Shown: positions 1-10,070, numbered from the stretch's first letter. The stretch: 64,000 bases of DNA from Lachnospiraceae bacterium (GCA_024682115.1 JAIKZO010000046.1:1-64000); one strand, 5' to 3'. Program-made: numbers and translations. Notes: a model not told the origin generated them from the letters alone.

Positions 1-986
1 TTGTTGATTATGCCGATAAAGAGCTTTCGATATGGCCGACCGAGGATTGGCCGTATTTTTCGTCATACAGGAACAGGAGCCGGGAACTCGGGGCGACCTT
101 TAAAGGGCTGGAGGAACTCAAAGAACAGGCGTTGGCCTATATTGATAAGAACGGTCCGGTCTGCAGTGATTCTCTTCCGATCGAAGGAGAGATATTCTGG
201 CACTCTTCGATGCACTGGAGCGGAAACTGGGACAAACTTTCACCGGCAGCAAGATCCGTTCTGGAACAGCTATATACCGACGGGGAACTCATCATACATC
301 ATAAGCAGGGCAGCAGGAAATATTATGATCTTGCGGCGAAGTATATTTCACAGGATGTTCTTGATGCCGGGAATCCCTGTGAGAATGAAGAAAGCTTTAT
401 TTCATGGCGTGTGCTTCGGCGTGTCGGGGCTGTCGGTCTTTTGTGGGATAAGAACAGCACGGCGCTTTTGGGCATAAACATTAATGCGAAAACCCGTAAA
501 GCGATCCTTGAGGGACTTGAAGAGGAAGGAAAGATCTGCAGTGTGATGGTCGAAGGCATTAAGCAGCCTTTCTGTTATCTTGCACAGGACGAGCCTTTGA
601 TGCTAAATGTAATTAGCGGTGATGTTGATCTTAAACCGAGGATGTCTTTTATCGCACCGCTCGATCCGCTCATGTGGGACAAGTCGCTTGTTTTTGCTTT
701 GTGGGATTTTCTGTATGCATGGGAGATATATACTCCGGTTGCAAAGCGAAAGTACGGATATTATACGTTGCCGATCCTTTACGGCGAAAGGTTCGTTGGT
801 CGTATCGAGATCATCGCAGACCGTAAAGAACATATTCTTCGGGTAAAAAACATATGGTGGGAACCCGGCATAAGAATGACTAAGAAACTGGTAACAGCAC
901 TGAATAAAATACTTAATACCTTCTGCAGATTTAATGACTGTAAGGAGATCGAAAGGGACTTAGCAGGATGTCATATTCAATCATAA
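1..986 (+). CDS. winged-helix DNA-binding / YcaQ-like (crosslink-repair glycosylase family) protein, 5' truncated
   Basis: Frame 3 is open from base 3 (VDYADKELSIWPTEDWPYFSSYRNRSRELG...) into the 132..986 ORF. PVCSDSL..GEIFWHSSMHWSG and IAPLDPLMWD resemble YcaQ-like winged-helix proteins. Confidence 0.6.
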   Translation, partial: VDYADKELSIWPTEDWPYFSSYRNRSRELGATFKGLEELKEQALAYIDKNGPVCSDSLPIEGEIFWHSSMHWSGNWDKLSPAARSVLEQLYTDGELIIHHKQGSRKYYDLAAKYISQDVLDAGNPCENEESFISWRVLRRVGAVGLLWDKNSTALLGININAKTRKAILEGLEEEGKICSVMVEGIKQPFCYLAQDEPLMLNVISGDVDLKPRMSFIAPLDPLMWDKSLVFALWDFLYAWEIYTPVAKRKYGYYTLPILYGERFVGRIEIIADRKEHILRVKNIWWEPGIRMTKKLVTALNKILNTFCRFNDCKEIERDLAGCHIQS

Positions 987-2992
987 GTACTCTGGCGCTT
1001 ATACTTAATACCATAATCAATCTGAAGACTTTTAAACACATTGGCATACGTTCCGGAGAAAAGAACGAACAGCAGGCTGATGTTCGTTACCGTTTTTTTC
1101 TTTTGGCTGCGAATTGTTACTTCATTTCGGATATAGCCTGGGGGATACTGTATGGACATCATGATATGAACAGCCTTTTTCCTGTCTTGTACTTTGATTG
1201 CATCCTGTATTTTCTTTTTATGTTCATGACCATGCTGACATGGATGCGTTATGTGGTTGCGTTCCTTGATAAGATAAGGCGCCGGAGCAAAACTCTGCTC
1301 TACAGCGTATGGATAATGTTCACGCTTGGCCTTATCTATCTGGTGATCAATTGCTTTTATCCTTTTATCTTTTCGTTTAACGCATCACACGAATATATAA
1401 CGGAACCCGGCAGGCATATAGCATTTATCCTTCAGATACTTCTTTATATGATCACCTCAACGTATATGCTTTATATAGCACGTAGATCGACCGGAGCCGA
1501 GAGAAGCAGATATATCGCGGTCGGGCTTACCTGTCTGGTGATGGAGCTGTTCCTGATCCTGCAGATACTCGATCCAAGATATCCTTCTTATGCTGCGGGA
1601 CTTATGATAGGGATATGCATTATCCACTCATTTGTTGAGGCAAGCGAAAAGAAGGAAAAAGAGATATATGACCATATTGCCACGGGACTGGCGGACGCTT
1701 ATGAGGCGATGTATTACATCAACATTGAAACGGGAGCATATCGCGAGTTTTCGAAAAGCGACGAATATGCATCCATGAATGTTCCGGTAGACGGCAGGGA
1801 TTTTTATGCCGAGACACAGGTGAACATCGATAAATATGTCCATCCGGATGACAGGGATTTTGCCAGGAGTTTATACAGCAAAGAAGCAATGCTTGAGAAT
1901 CTGGAGGGTAAAAAGTCATTTTCATATAAATACAGGATCATGATAAGCGGTCAACCGAGGTTTTTCCTGTTTACGGTCCTGCGTGCCAACGATGACAGAC
2001 ATTTAGTGCTCTGTGAAAAAGATATTGATGACGAGATCACCGCTGAGAATATGAGGCTCGAAAGCCAGAAGAAGCATGTCACTTTCAGCAGGATCGCAGA
2101 AAGTCTCGCAGCCAATTATGACGTTATATATTATGTCGATGCTGAAGATTCCAGCTTTATAAGTTACGAATGTAACAATATGTACGGTAAACTGGATATG
2201 AAGACAACTGGGGATGATTTCTTTGAGGAATCCCGAAAGGATATTCCGCTTATCGTTCATAAAAACGACCGTGATCTGGCTTTGGGATTCCTTAACAGAG
2301 AATACATAAAAAGTGCCCTTAAGGACCACAAAAGCTGCAGCGTTGAATATCGTATCGTAGGAAACAGGAAAACACACTACTTAAGACTTACCGTGCGAAA
2401 GACAGGCGACGGCACGCATTATATCATGGGTATGGAAAACATAGATGCCGAGGTCAAAAAGGAAAAACAGCAGATAAAGGCCCTGAATACAGAGAAGAAA
2501 CTGGCAAGACGGGACGAACTGACCGGCGTAAAAAACAAGACTGCATACAATGAGCTGGTGCATTCAGTACAGGAAAGTATTGACAAAGCTAAGGGCTGCC
2601 CGCCGTTTGCAATCGTTGTGAGTGACGCCAACAATCTGAAAATAATAAATGATTCCGAAGGCCATGTGGCAGGTGATGAGTATATCAGGGAGTCTACAAA
2701 ACTTTTGTGTGATATTTTTGATCACAGCCCGGTATTCAGAGTCGGAGGAGATGAATTTGCCGTATTTCTTACCGGGAGCGATTATTCAAACAGAGAGGAT
2801 CTTATAAAGAAACTGCAGGATCAGATCATGGAAAATCTAAGGTCCGGTTCCGGACCTGTTCTGGCTTCCGGAATGGCTGAATATGATCCAGATAACGACA
2901 GCAATGTCTCCGAAGTATTTGACCGCGCCGACAGGGAAATGTACGAAAACAAGCAGGATCTTAAAAATACGGAAAGCAGCCTTGACAGTTGA
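968..2992 (+). CDS. membrane-anchored diguanylate cyclase (multi-TM N-terminus, PAS-like repeats, GGDEF)
   Basis: Hydrophobic N-terminal half; RDELTGVKNKTAYNE and intact RVGGDEFAVFL at the C-terminus. Confidence 0.9.
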   Translation: MSYSIISTLALILNTIINLKTFKHIGIRSGEKNEQQADVRYRFFLLAANCYFISDIAWGILYGHHDMNSLFPVLYFDCILYFLFMFMTMLTWMRYVVAFLDKIRRRSKTLLYSVWIMFTLGLIYLVINCFYPFIFSFNASHEYITEPGRHIAFILQILLYMITSTYMLYIARRSTGAERSRYIAVGLTCLVMELFLILQILDPRYPSYAAGLMIGICIIHSFVEASEKKEKEIYDHIATGLADAYEAMYYINIETGAYREFSKSDEYASMNVPVDGRDFYAETQVNIDKYVHPDDRDFARSLYSKEAMLENLEGKKSFSYKYRIMISGQPRFFLFTVLRANDDRHLVLCEKDIDDEITAENMRLESQKKHVTFSRIAESLAANYDVIYYVDAEDSSFISYECNNMYGKLDMKTTGDDFFEESRKDIPLIVHKNDRDLALGFLNREYIKSALKDHKSCSVEYRIVGNRKTHYLRLTVRKTGDGTHYIMGMENIDAEVKKEKQQIKALNTEKKLARRDELTGVKNKTAYNELVHSVQESIDKAKGCPPFAIVVSDANNLKIINDSEGHVAGDEYIRESTKLLCDIFDHSPVFRVGGDEFAVFLTGSDYSNREDLIKKLQDQIMENLRSGSGPVLASGMAEYDPDNDSNVSEVFDRADREMYENKQDLKNTESSLDS

Positions 2993-3016
2993 TTTTTATG
3001 AAATAGAGGTTTTGAT

Positions 3017-3754
3017 ATGAAAAAGCATGATGTGGTTCTTTGGATCCTGTTCATAGTATTTATGGCATTCAGGCTTACGGTCAGGATGGAGTACTGGGTG
3101 GTGCTTTCACTTGAAACATGCGGCCTGGCGATCGCACTGCTGATAAAAGCCAAAGCACCTTCGAAAAAGTATATCTTCATTTCAATCATTCTGGCCGTAT
3201 TGAGCACGGTCGCTTATCTTGGGTACGAGAGTAATCCGTGGGTCCTTCTGTACGGACTGCGTGCCGGAATACCCACACTGCTCTGCGGGCTTGCGGTATT
3301 TTCCGTCATGGAAAAGCGCGGAGGATATGCACTTCTTTCCGACAAAGGGAAGTATCCATTTCTGACAACTATCCTGATAGCCATAGTGGTTGGTGGTATT
3401 CTTGCCGCCGTGAACCTTATAGGGAATGAGATCAGCTTTGCTCCTTCTTTCGGAAAGATCTTTCTTTGCCTTAATCCCGCGATATATGAAGAGATCGCAG
3501 ACAGGGCGATATTCATAGCTTTTTGTGTCTGGTATGCTGACGGAAAGATGAATGTTTTTCAGATATTTACCATGTACTTTATGGCGTGTGTGCCGCACGC
3601 GGCTGTACACGGATATCCGCTTGTTCCGACCCTGATGCTTTGTGCTGTCTTCGGACTTCCTTTTGCGATCCTGCAAAAAAAGAGGGACATCACGTGTGCC
3701 ATGCTAAGCCACGGTATAGTTGATGCGGTCAGGTTCGTTCTGATCGGATTTTAA
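3017..3754 (+). CDS. CPBP family intramembrane metalloprotease
   Basis: Multi-TM; EEIADRAIF (EExxxR) motif and downstream HAAVHGYPL and HGIVDAVRFV motifs. Confidence 0.75.
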   Translation: MKKHDVVLWILFIVFMAFRLTVRMEYWVVLSLETCGLAIALLIKAKAPSKKYIFISIILAVLSTVAYLGYESNPWVLLYGLRAGIPTLLCGLAVFSVMEKRGGYALLSDKGKYPFLTTILIAIVVGGILAAVNLIGNEISFAPSFGKIFLCLNPAIYEEIADRAIFIAFCVWYADGKMNVFQIFTMYFMACVPHAAVHGYPLVPTLMLCAVFGLPFAILQKKRDITCAMLSHGIVDAVRFVLIGF

Positions 3755-3807
3755 AGCGGGCAGCGATGAAATTGATCATGACCATATGATATGTTTTGGG
3801 AGATGAA

Positions 3808-4404
3808 ATGAAGATATATGTAGATTTTGACGATTGCCTTTGTGAGACGGCAATGTATTTTGTAAGGTTTGTGGCCGATAATTTCGGAAAGGATGTGCCG
3901 TATGAAAAGATGGCATTTTTCGACATGAAAAAGTCCTTTGACCTTACCGATGAACAGTACGATCATATGATGGAGGAAGGCCATAAGAATGAGTCGCTGC
4001 TTTCCCTGGAAGAGACACCCGGTGCCGTAAAGTCCGTCAACGGATGGATCGATCGCGGGTACGATGTTTCGATAATCACGGGACGCCCTTTCGGTTCTTT
4101 TGACGCATCGCGCGAATGGCTCGACAGGCACGGTCTTGAAAGAGCAAAGTTATATTGCCTCAATAAATACGGCAGGGACAACTTTATAAAGAACAGTGTA
4201 TTTAACCTTGAGATCGAGGATTACCTTAAGATGCATTTTGACTTTGCTGTAGAAGATTCGCCGACCGCATTTCGGTTTTTCGAACATCTTCCGGACCTTA
4301 AGGTCATGGTGATCGACCGCCCCTGGAACAGGGACTGTACTTTTCCGACGGATCGTTTTTGCCGTTGTTTTGACTGGGAGACGATAGTAAGACTGGTAAA
4401 ATAA
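3808..4404 (+). CDS. HAD-like 5' nucleotidase family protein
   Basis: MKIYVDFDDCLCETA (DxD motif I), IITGRP (motif II-like), FAVEDSPTAF (motif IV-like). Start placed at ATG 3808 rather than TTG 3796. Confidence 0.65.
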   Translation: MKIYVDFDDCLCETAMYFVRFVADNFGKDVPYEKMAFFDMKKSFDLTDEQYDHMMEEGHKNESLLSLEETPGAVKSVNGWIDRGYDVSIITGRPFGSFDASREWLDRHGLERAKLYCLNKYGRDNFIKNSVFNLEIEDYLKMHFDFAVEDSPTAFRFFEHLPDLKVMVIDRPWNRDCTFPTDRFCRCFDWETIVRLVK

Positions 4405-4442
4405 ACGGGGACCTGACCCCGTAAATGGTGGCCAAGTCCCCG
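4405..4442. repeat. palindromic intergenic element
   Basis: ACGGGG(4405-4410)/CCCCGT(4417-4422) and the competing CGGGGAC(4406-4412)/GTCCCCG(4436-4442). Reverse complement shares ACGGGGTCAGG with 8785-8813. Confidence 0.5.
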
Positions 4443-4464
4443 CCTGAACTAAAGAGTGATGAGT

Positions 4465-5250
4465 TTATTCCGTGATATTTTCTGTCGCTTCGCTTGTGAC
4501 ATCGCTGATAACATCCTGCGCGAATTCTTCCGAAGGTCCTTCAACAGCCGCTCCGGCCTGAAGGATCTCTTTATTTTCTCTGTATGCTTTCATCATGTAT
4601 TTAAACGCAAGCACGATCTCGACGGCGTATAAGATGAAGAAGATGAATACAACGATCGTATAATCCGCCAGGTTAAGGAGCATATCAAATGATCCGTGGA
4701 ACAGTAAGGGCACGATCAATGCGTACTTCATATTCTTCTTGGACAGTTCCTCATCGCCTTTTGTAGAAAAAAACTTCGCAAGGCCGTAGAAGAATCCCAT
4801 CATCATCGCATCGATGACATGACCGAACGCACCGAGAAGTCCGCGAACGATGATCTTGGTGATGGTGGCATCGACCAGCAGGTATACGATATTCTCGATG
4901 ATACCGAATCCCAAAGCGATCATTGAGGCGTAGACGATACCGTTGAACGAATGCGTGAACAACGGGCTGTTCCAGCTTCCCTTTTTAAGCAGGAAGATCT
5001 TTGCGCCTTCTTCAACCAGAGCTACCAGGATGAAGTTGTTGAATAAGATGAACAAAAAGTTTTCCTGATTTACGCTTCCAAAGATGATGTCGGTAAAAAG
5101 AATGCTCAGTCCTGCGGCCAAAAGCGCCGATAAAGCACCGAATCCCAGCATCTTGAGGAGGAATGTGATCGAATTCTTTTGAGTCTTACCCATTCTGCAG
5201 ATGATAAACACCAAAATACAACTGGGTATCAGCGATAATATAATTCCCAT
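4465..5250 (-). CDS. PrsW family intramembrane metalloprotease
   Basis: VALVEEGAKIFLLKKGSW, IVYASMIALGFGIIENIVY and FGHVIDAMMMGFFYG motifs of PrsW; multi-TM. Confidence 0.8.
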   Translation of the reverse strand: MGIILSLIPSCILVFIICRMGKTQKNSITFLLKMLGFGALSALLAAGLSILFTDIIFGSVNQENFLFILFNNFILVALVEEGAKIFLLKKGSWNSPLFTHSFNGIVYASMIALGFGIIENIVYLLVDATITKIIVRGLLGAFGHVIDAMMMGFFYGLAKFFSTKGDEELSKKNMKYALIVPLLFHGSFDMLLNLADYTIVVFIFFILYAVEIVLAFKYMMKAYRENKEILQAGAAVEGPSEEFAQDVISDVTSEATENITE

Positions 5251-5491
5251 TGTTTTCCCCTTTCGGAATCTTGATCTTCCGCCTTTTGGCGGATCCTATT
5301 AAATTATAAAGCCTAAAAGTACATGGCAGGTAGTGAAAAACTGTCACCAAAGAAGTCACTTCCTGTGACAAAAATACGGAATTGCAATGACATAATGACA
5401 CAAATTACGAAAAAAATGATAGAATAGATGGGCGGCTTTTGATCTGCCGCTTGATAACCCCGGAAAGGGGATGTCGAAGGAGGTAACTTAA

Positions 5492-6508
5492 ATGATCCGA
5501 AACGGAAATATCAAAAAACTTATCAAAGGCCTTGCGGTACTTACTGCCCTGACGGTCACGATAAGCTTCCTGCCGGTAACGGTACTGACTGCTCCGGTGG
5601 TTATGCCGGACGGATCCATATTTGATGCCGAATACTATGCGGAAAACAACCCGGATGTGGTCGCAGTATACGGAAGCAACAATCCCGACGGCATGTATGA
5701 ACATTACGTTACTTTCGGAAAAAAAGAAGGACGCCTTCCCTATGCCGGTGCAGACAAAGTAAAAACGACGACTGCAAATGCGGTTCAGGCAGCTGCGCCT
5801 ACACCCACACCTGCTCCGACGCCCGCTCCTGCAACTGCGCCTACGTTAGGCGTGACGGCCCTTGGCGGCACAGCTTTGGCAAAACGCACCACGTCACAGG
5901 ATGCGGCGGCATATTATGCAAGATCGGTATTTATCGGTGATTCCGTTCTTGCCGGATACAGAAACTATCTTGCCAAGCAAAAGGACTCACCGGTATCTTC
6001 GGCGACCTTTTTGGCGGCGGCGAGCTATTCAGCGGCTCACGCGCTTAATGAAAGGGATTCGCTTCATCCCATTTACAGAGGAAAAAAACAGCCTGTTTGG
6101 ACAGCCATCTCACAGATGGATGTTGACAGAGTGTTCATAATGTTCGGAACGAATGACCTCGTCGTTAAGGATGCGGGCCCTGCTTCCGAAGATGTTCTTG
6201 CGCTTGTCGACAAGATCATGGCGACAAATCCCGGAAAAGAGATCCATATCATAAGCATGTCGCCCGTATATGCGGGGACGAGCAAGGGTGCGATGAACAA
6301 TCCTACCATCAACGTTTATAATTCGCTTCTTTTCCAGGGCGCATTCCAAAGAGGAGCTTATTACCTTGACCTGAATTCGCATCTGCTAGACGCAAACGGA
6401 AATCTGGCCGGCAAATACTGTTCGGATCGATATGTTCATCAGACCAATACTTCTTATTCGGAAGTCTGGGATCCGGTATTTACGGCTTATGCGACAGGCG
6501 CGCAATAA
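5492..6508 (+). CDS. secreted SGNH/GDSL hydrolase-like protein
   Basis: Signal peptide; YYAENNPDVVAVYG..HYVTFGKKEGRLP surface-protein motif; Pro/Thr/Ala linker; VFIGDSVLAGY and MFGTNDL SGNH blocks. Confidence 0.75.
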   Translation: MIRNGNIKKLIKGLAVLTALTVTISFLPVTVLTAPVVMPDGSIFDAEYYAENNPDVVAVYGSNNPDGMYEHYVTFGKKEGRLPYAGADKVKTTTANAVQAAAPTPTPAPTPAPATAPTLGVTALGGTALAKRTTSQDAAAYYARSVFIGDSVLAGYRNYLAKQKDSPVSSATFLAAASYSAAHALNERDSLHPIYRGKKQPVWTAISQMDVDRVFIMFGTNDLVVKDAGPASEDVLALVDKIMATNPGKEIHIISMSPVYAGTSKGAMNNPTINVYNSLLFQGAFQRGAYYLDLNSHLLDANGNLAGKYCSDRYVHQTNTSYSEVWDPVFTAYATGAQ

Positions 6509-6540
6509 TATTCAAAAAATAAAACTATCAGGATGGAATT

Positions 6541-7317
6541 ATGAAAAAAGTTATCAGATACGTATTACTGGCCGTAATGGTATTAAGCCTTCCGGCATTG
6601 AGCGCATGTAAAAAGAGTCCCGCACCTTCAGCGGATCAGGCAACTGCCGGGGCAATCGAAGAGACAAATACCACTGAAACGATTGAAGAGACAAACACTG
6701 CAGAGGCTGATACTGAGCCTGCTGCGGAGAAAAAGAAGGAAGCGACCGCAGAGGTAACTGCCACTCCGGCTGAGGAAGTAACAGAGGAACCGACTGCCGA
6801 ACCGACAGCGGAAGCAGTTGCGGATGATGATAAAGATGCCGGCACGGCTGAAACGGGCGACGAAGATAAAAATTCAGCCGGAACGGAAACCGCCGATACC
6901 GGTGCTCAGGATGCGGCCGGCCAAGACGCATCTTCCGTAGCACTTAAGGATCTTTATAACGTGATCGCCGGAAGCGTATCACTTCCCGAAATGTACTTTG
7001 CGGATGCGGGCTTTATGCTCAATTACTACGGAATAGATGCTTCGAAACTAGAAGATTACGTTTTTGCTTCTTGCCTTGATTCAACATCTGCGGATTCGAT
7101 CATCCTTATAAGACTTAAGGATGAAGCTTCCGCCAACGAGGTTATAGGCGGTCTTAACATGGTCCTTGAACAGATGGGTGCGGAGCTGGAAAACTACAAT
7201 CCCGAAGCGAACGAGCTCGTTAAAGCGGCCAAGGTGCGCAGGAACGGCAAAAACATAGATCTTATCATCCATAAGGATCGCAAGGCGATCCTGTCGATCA
7301 TAGACAGTGCCCTTTAG
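6541..7317 (+). CDS. lipoprotein with acidic low-complexity linker, DUF4358-like
   Basis: LSLPALSACKK lipobox; Thr/Glu/Ala-rich spacer; C-terminal domain resembles DUF4358 proteins located beside MBOAT genes. Confidence 0.6.
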   Translation: MKKVIRYVLLAVMVLSLPALSACKKSPAPSADQATAGAIEETNTTETIEETNTAEADTEPAAEKKKEATAEVTATPAEEVTEEPTAEPTAEAVADDDKDAGTAETGDEDKNSAGTETADTGAQDAAGQDASSVALKDLYNVIAGSVSLPEMYFADAGFMLNYYGIDASKLEDYVFASCLDSTSADSIILIRLKDEASANEVIGGLNMVLEQMGAELENYNPEANELVKAAKVRRNGKNIDLIIHKDRKAILSIIDSAL

Positions 7318-7329
7318 AAAGGATAGTCC

Positions 7330-8784
7330 ATGGTTTTTTCCGGCCTTTTGTTTTTAATCTTTTTTCTGACGGCGCTGATCCTTTGTTATTTCCCGGTAGG
7401 AATCATTTCCGGGAAGATAAAGACAGAAAAAGCGGGCCGGATAGGGATCGGCATTCAAAACGGGATACTTCTTGTTTTCAGTCTTTTTTTCTATGCCTGG
7501 GGAGAACCCAAATGTGTTTTTCTCCTTATTTTTTCTTCGTTCGTAGATTATATTGACGGCATTCTTCTTGAAAAGTTCAAGGAACGCCCGACGGCAAAAA
7601 AGATCTGCCTCGGGATCTCTTTGCTTATCAATCTTTCCCTGCTCGGGATAATGAAATACACCGACTTCTTTATCGGGACGGTAAACCGTATCGCGGGAAC
7701 CGATATCCCTCTTCCGGGGATCGCACTTCCGATAGGGATCAGTTTTTACACCTTCCAGACAACCAGCTATTCGATCGATGTGTACAGGGGAAAAGTTAAT
7801 GCGGAGCGAAACTTTTTCCGTTACCTTACGTACATATCCATGTTCTCACAGCTTATCGCCGGACCCATCGTCCGTTATTCTCTCATAAAAAACGAGCTTA
7901 CCGATCGTAAGACAACTCTCGATAACTTCACGAACGGTTTCAGACGTTTCCTCATCGGACTTTTCAGAAAGGTCCTTATTGCTAACGAGCTTGGCGCTCT
8001 GTGGGATTACCTCAGGGGAGTTTCGAACATATCCGTAGCGGGGGCATGGCTCGGTTTCCTGATCTTCACGCTCCAGCTTTATTATGATTTCAGCGCATAT
8101 TCGGATATGGCGATAGGCCTTGGTTTGATGATGGGATTCCATTTTGACGAAAACTTCCGTTACCCGCTTTCGGCACTTTCGATAACCGATTTCTGGAGAC
8201 GCTGGCATATCTCTCTTTCGGGATGGTTCAGGGATTATGTTTATATCCCGCTCGGAGGAAACCGCAAGGGCAGGGCAAGGCAGCTTATAAATCTCGGTGT
8301 TGTCTGGTTCCTTACGGGATTATGGCACGGGGCTTTCTGGAACTATGTGCTTTGGGGACTATATCACGGATCGATGCTCGTTTTGGAAAAGTTTATCTGG
8401 GGAAGATTTCTTGAAAAAGCGCCTAAATTCCTCAGGCATATTTACACACTTATCATCGTGATCTTCGGATTCGGACTTTTCTATTTTGAGGATATGTCCG
8501 CATTCGGAACGTATCTTACATATGCATTCGGCATGGCGGGAAATGCGATATCGGGACCCGAGATCCTGTGGGCATTTGGCAACTACCTCCCGGTGATCGT
8601 TTTTGCGGTAGTATTTATGTTCCCGGTATTCCCTAAGATCACGGAATTTGTAAAAAATCTCGGAGGAGCAAAGAAGAATACCGCCACTTTTGTTGCGGGA
8701 TTGGTTTCAGTTGGCCTTTTGATACTCTGCATCGCAAACCTTGTCAGGGATTCATATAATCCGTTTTTATATTTCAGGTTTTGA
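7330..8784 (+). CDS. MBOAT family O-acyltransferase (AlgI-like)
   Basis: YYDFSAYSDMAIGLGLMMGFHFDENFRYPLSALSITDFWRRWHISLSGWFRDYVYIPLGGNRKG and WHGAFWNYVLWGLYHG are hallmark AlgI/DltB segments. Confidence 0.95.
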   Translation: MVFSGLLFLIFFLTALILCYFPVGIISGKIKTEKAGRIGIGIQNGILLVFSLFFYAWGEPKCVFLLIFSSFVDYIDGILLEKFKERPTAKKICLGISLLINLSLLGIMKYTDFFIGTVNRIAGTDIPLPGIALPIGISFYTFQTTSYSIDVYRGKVNAERNFFRYLTYISMFSQLIAGPIVRYSLIKNELTDRKTTLDNFTNGFRRFLIGLFRKVLIANELGALWDYLRGVSNISVAGAWLGFLIFTLQLYYDFSAYSDMAIGLGLMMGFHFDENFRYPLSALSITDFWRRWHISLSGWFRDYVYIPLGGNRKGRARQLINLGVVWFLTGLWHGAFWNYVLWGLYHGSMLVLEKFIWGRFLEKAPKFLRHIYTLIIVIFGFGLFYFEDMSAFGTYLTYAFGMAGNAISGPEILWAFGNYLPVIVFAVVFMFPVFPKITEFVKNLGGAKKNTATFVAGLVSVGLLILCIANLVRDSYNPFLYFRF

Positions 8785-8813
8785 TCCATTGGGGACGGGG
8801 TCAGGGGTTCAAA

Positions 8814-10070
8814 ATGAAAAGAAGATCAAGTTTCATTTTCAACTTCATAAAAGACATTCCGGTTTTTATCTCGATCGCGATCCTTTTCGTGTTTGCGGTT
8901 TTGTTTTTCGTGCTCCCGTTAAGGGAGTTTTCGGAAAACGAAAACAGGATGCTCGCGATCTGCCCCGAGCCTTCGCTTGAGACAATCTTTGACGGAAGCT
9001 TCAGGAAGGAATACGAAACTTACCTTTCGGATCAGTTCCCTATGAGAGATGAACTTCTTTCCTTTTCGGTGCTGTCTTCAAGGGCCGAAGGAAAGCAGAG
9101 GATAAACGATGTTATCTATGCAAAGGAAGATGACGGGAAAACGAGGCTTATCGACGATTATAAAACGCCCAAAAACGAGGATAAGTTCATAGATGCCGTC
9201 AGTCGCTTGTATGAGGGAGTTGAATCTGCCGATATCACGGTCATGATAGTTCCGACAGCATATCAGTTCTATGAAGATGAGATGCCCAAGGTCCTTTTAT
9301 CACAGGAGAGGGCAAGGCAGCAGGATACATTTGAACGCCTGAGAGAAGGCATCGCCGCGATCGGGAATAAAAGCGTGGCGGAAGACATGCCTGAAGGCTT
9401 TGGAAGATCCGGTGGGATAAACATAGTAGAAGGGATCACGAATTCCTTAGAAGAAGGACGGAACGCCGGCTTTAACATGTACTACCGGACAGATCATCAT
9501 TGGACGATGCACGGAGCATACAGAGGATACCGGGCACTGGCTCCTTACCTTAAACTGCCAGTTGATACTGCATTGGAAGATAAAATGACAATAGTGTCGG
9601 AAAGTTTCTACGGAACTACCTGGTCAAGAGTTGTAGACAGTTCCGTTTTGCCCGATACGATAGAGATATATGAAAACCCCGCATGGGAAAACAGTCTTGT
9701 CGTTTCGTATGAAGATACGAAGGAAGTTTCATCATCCCCTTACAACAGGGAATATCTTGATAAAAAAGACAAATATTCGCTTTACTTAAATAACCAGCAT
9801 TCTCTCATAAGGATAGACAATCCCGGAGTGGATCTTACGAGGACCGACGGAAGCAAAAGGCGTGCGATCGCGATCATAAAAGACAGCTATGCAAACAGCC
9901 TTATCCCGCTTTTGATCGATCGGTATGAAACCATATGGGTGTTTGATCCGAGATATTATCGCGGGAGCATTGTAGAATGGGTGAACGAACATCCCGAAGT
10001 CGAGGATGTCCTGGTCCTTTATAATCTTGCTACGATGGATAATGACAGAGGGCTTGGCGCGATCTATTAA
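8814..10070 (+). CDS. DHHW family protein (AlgJ/AlgX-like SGNH-fold)
   Basis: YRTDHHWTMHGAYRGY motif; single N-terminal TM; start placed at ATG 8814 after GGGGTCAGGGG. Confidence 0.85.
   Translation: MKRRSSFIFNFIKDIPVFISIAILFVFAVLFFVLPLREFSENENRMLAICPEPSLETIFDGSFRKEYETYLSDQFPMRDELLSFSVLSSRAEGKQRINDVIYAKEDDGKTRLIDDYKTPKNEDKFIDAVSRLYEGVESADITVMIVPTAYQFYEDEMPKVLLSQERARQQDTFERLREGIAAIGNKSVAEDMPEGFGRSGGINIVEGITNSLEEGRNAGFNMYYRTDHHWTMHGAYRGYRALAPYLKLPVDTALEDKMTIVSESFYGTTWSRVVDSSVLPDTIEIYENPAWENSLVVSYEDTKEVSSSPYNREYLDKKDKYSLYLNNQHSLIRIDNPGVDLTRTDGSKRRAIAIIKDSYANSLIPLLIDRYETIWVFDPRYYRGSIVEWVNEHPEVEDVLVLYNLATMDNDRGLGAIY

Noticed and set aside
1-477. Frame-1 ORF of 158 aa
   Set aside because: Arg/His-rich out-of-frame translation; frame 3 encodes the recognisable YcaQ-like protein across the same bases.
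6554-6943. Minus-strand ORFs opposite the DUF4358 lipoprotein
   Set aside because: Low-complexity antisense artefacts of the Thr/Glu/Ala linker.
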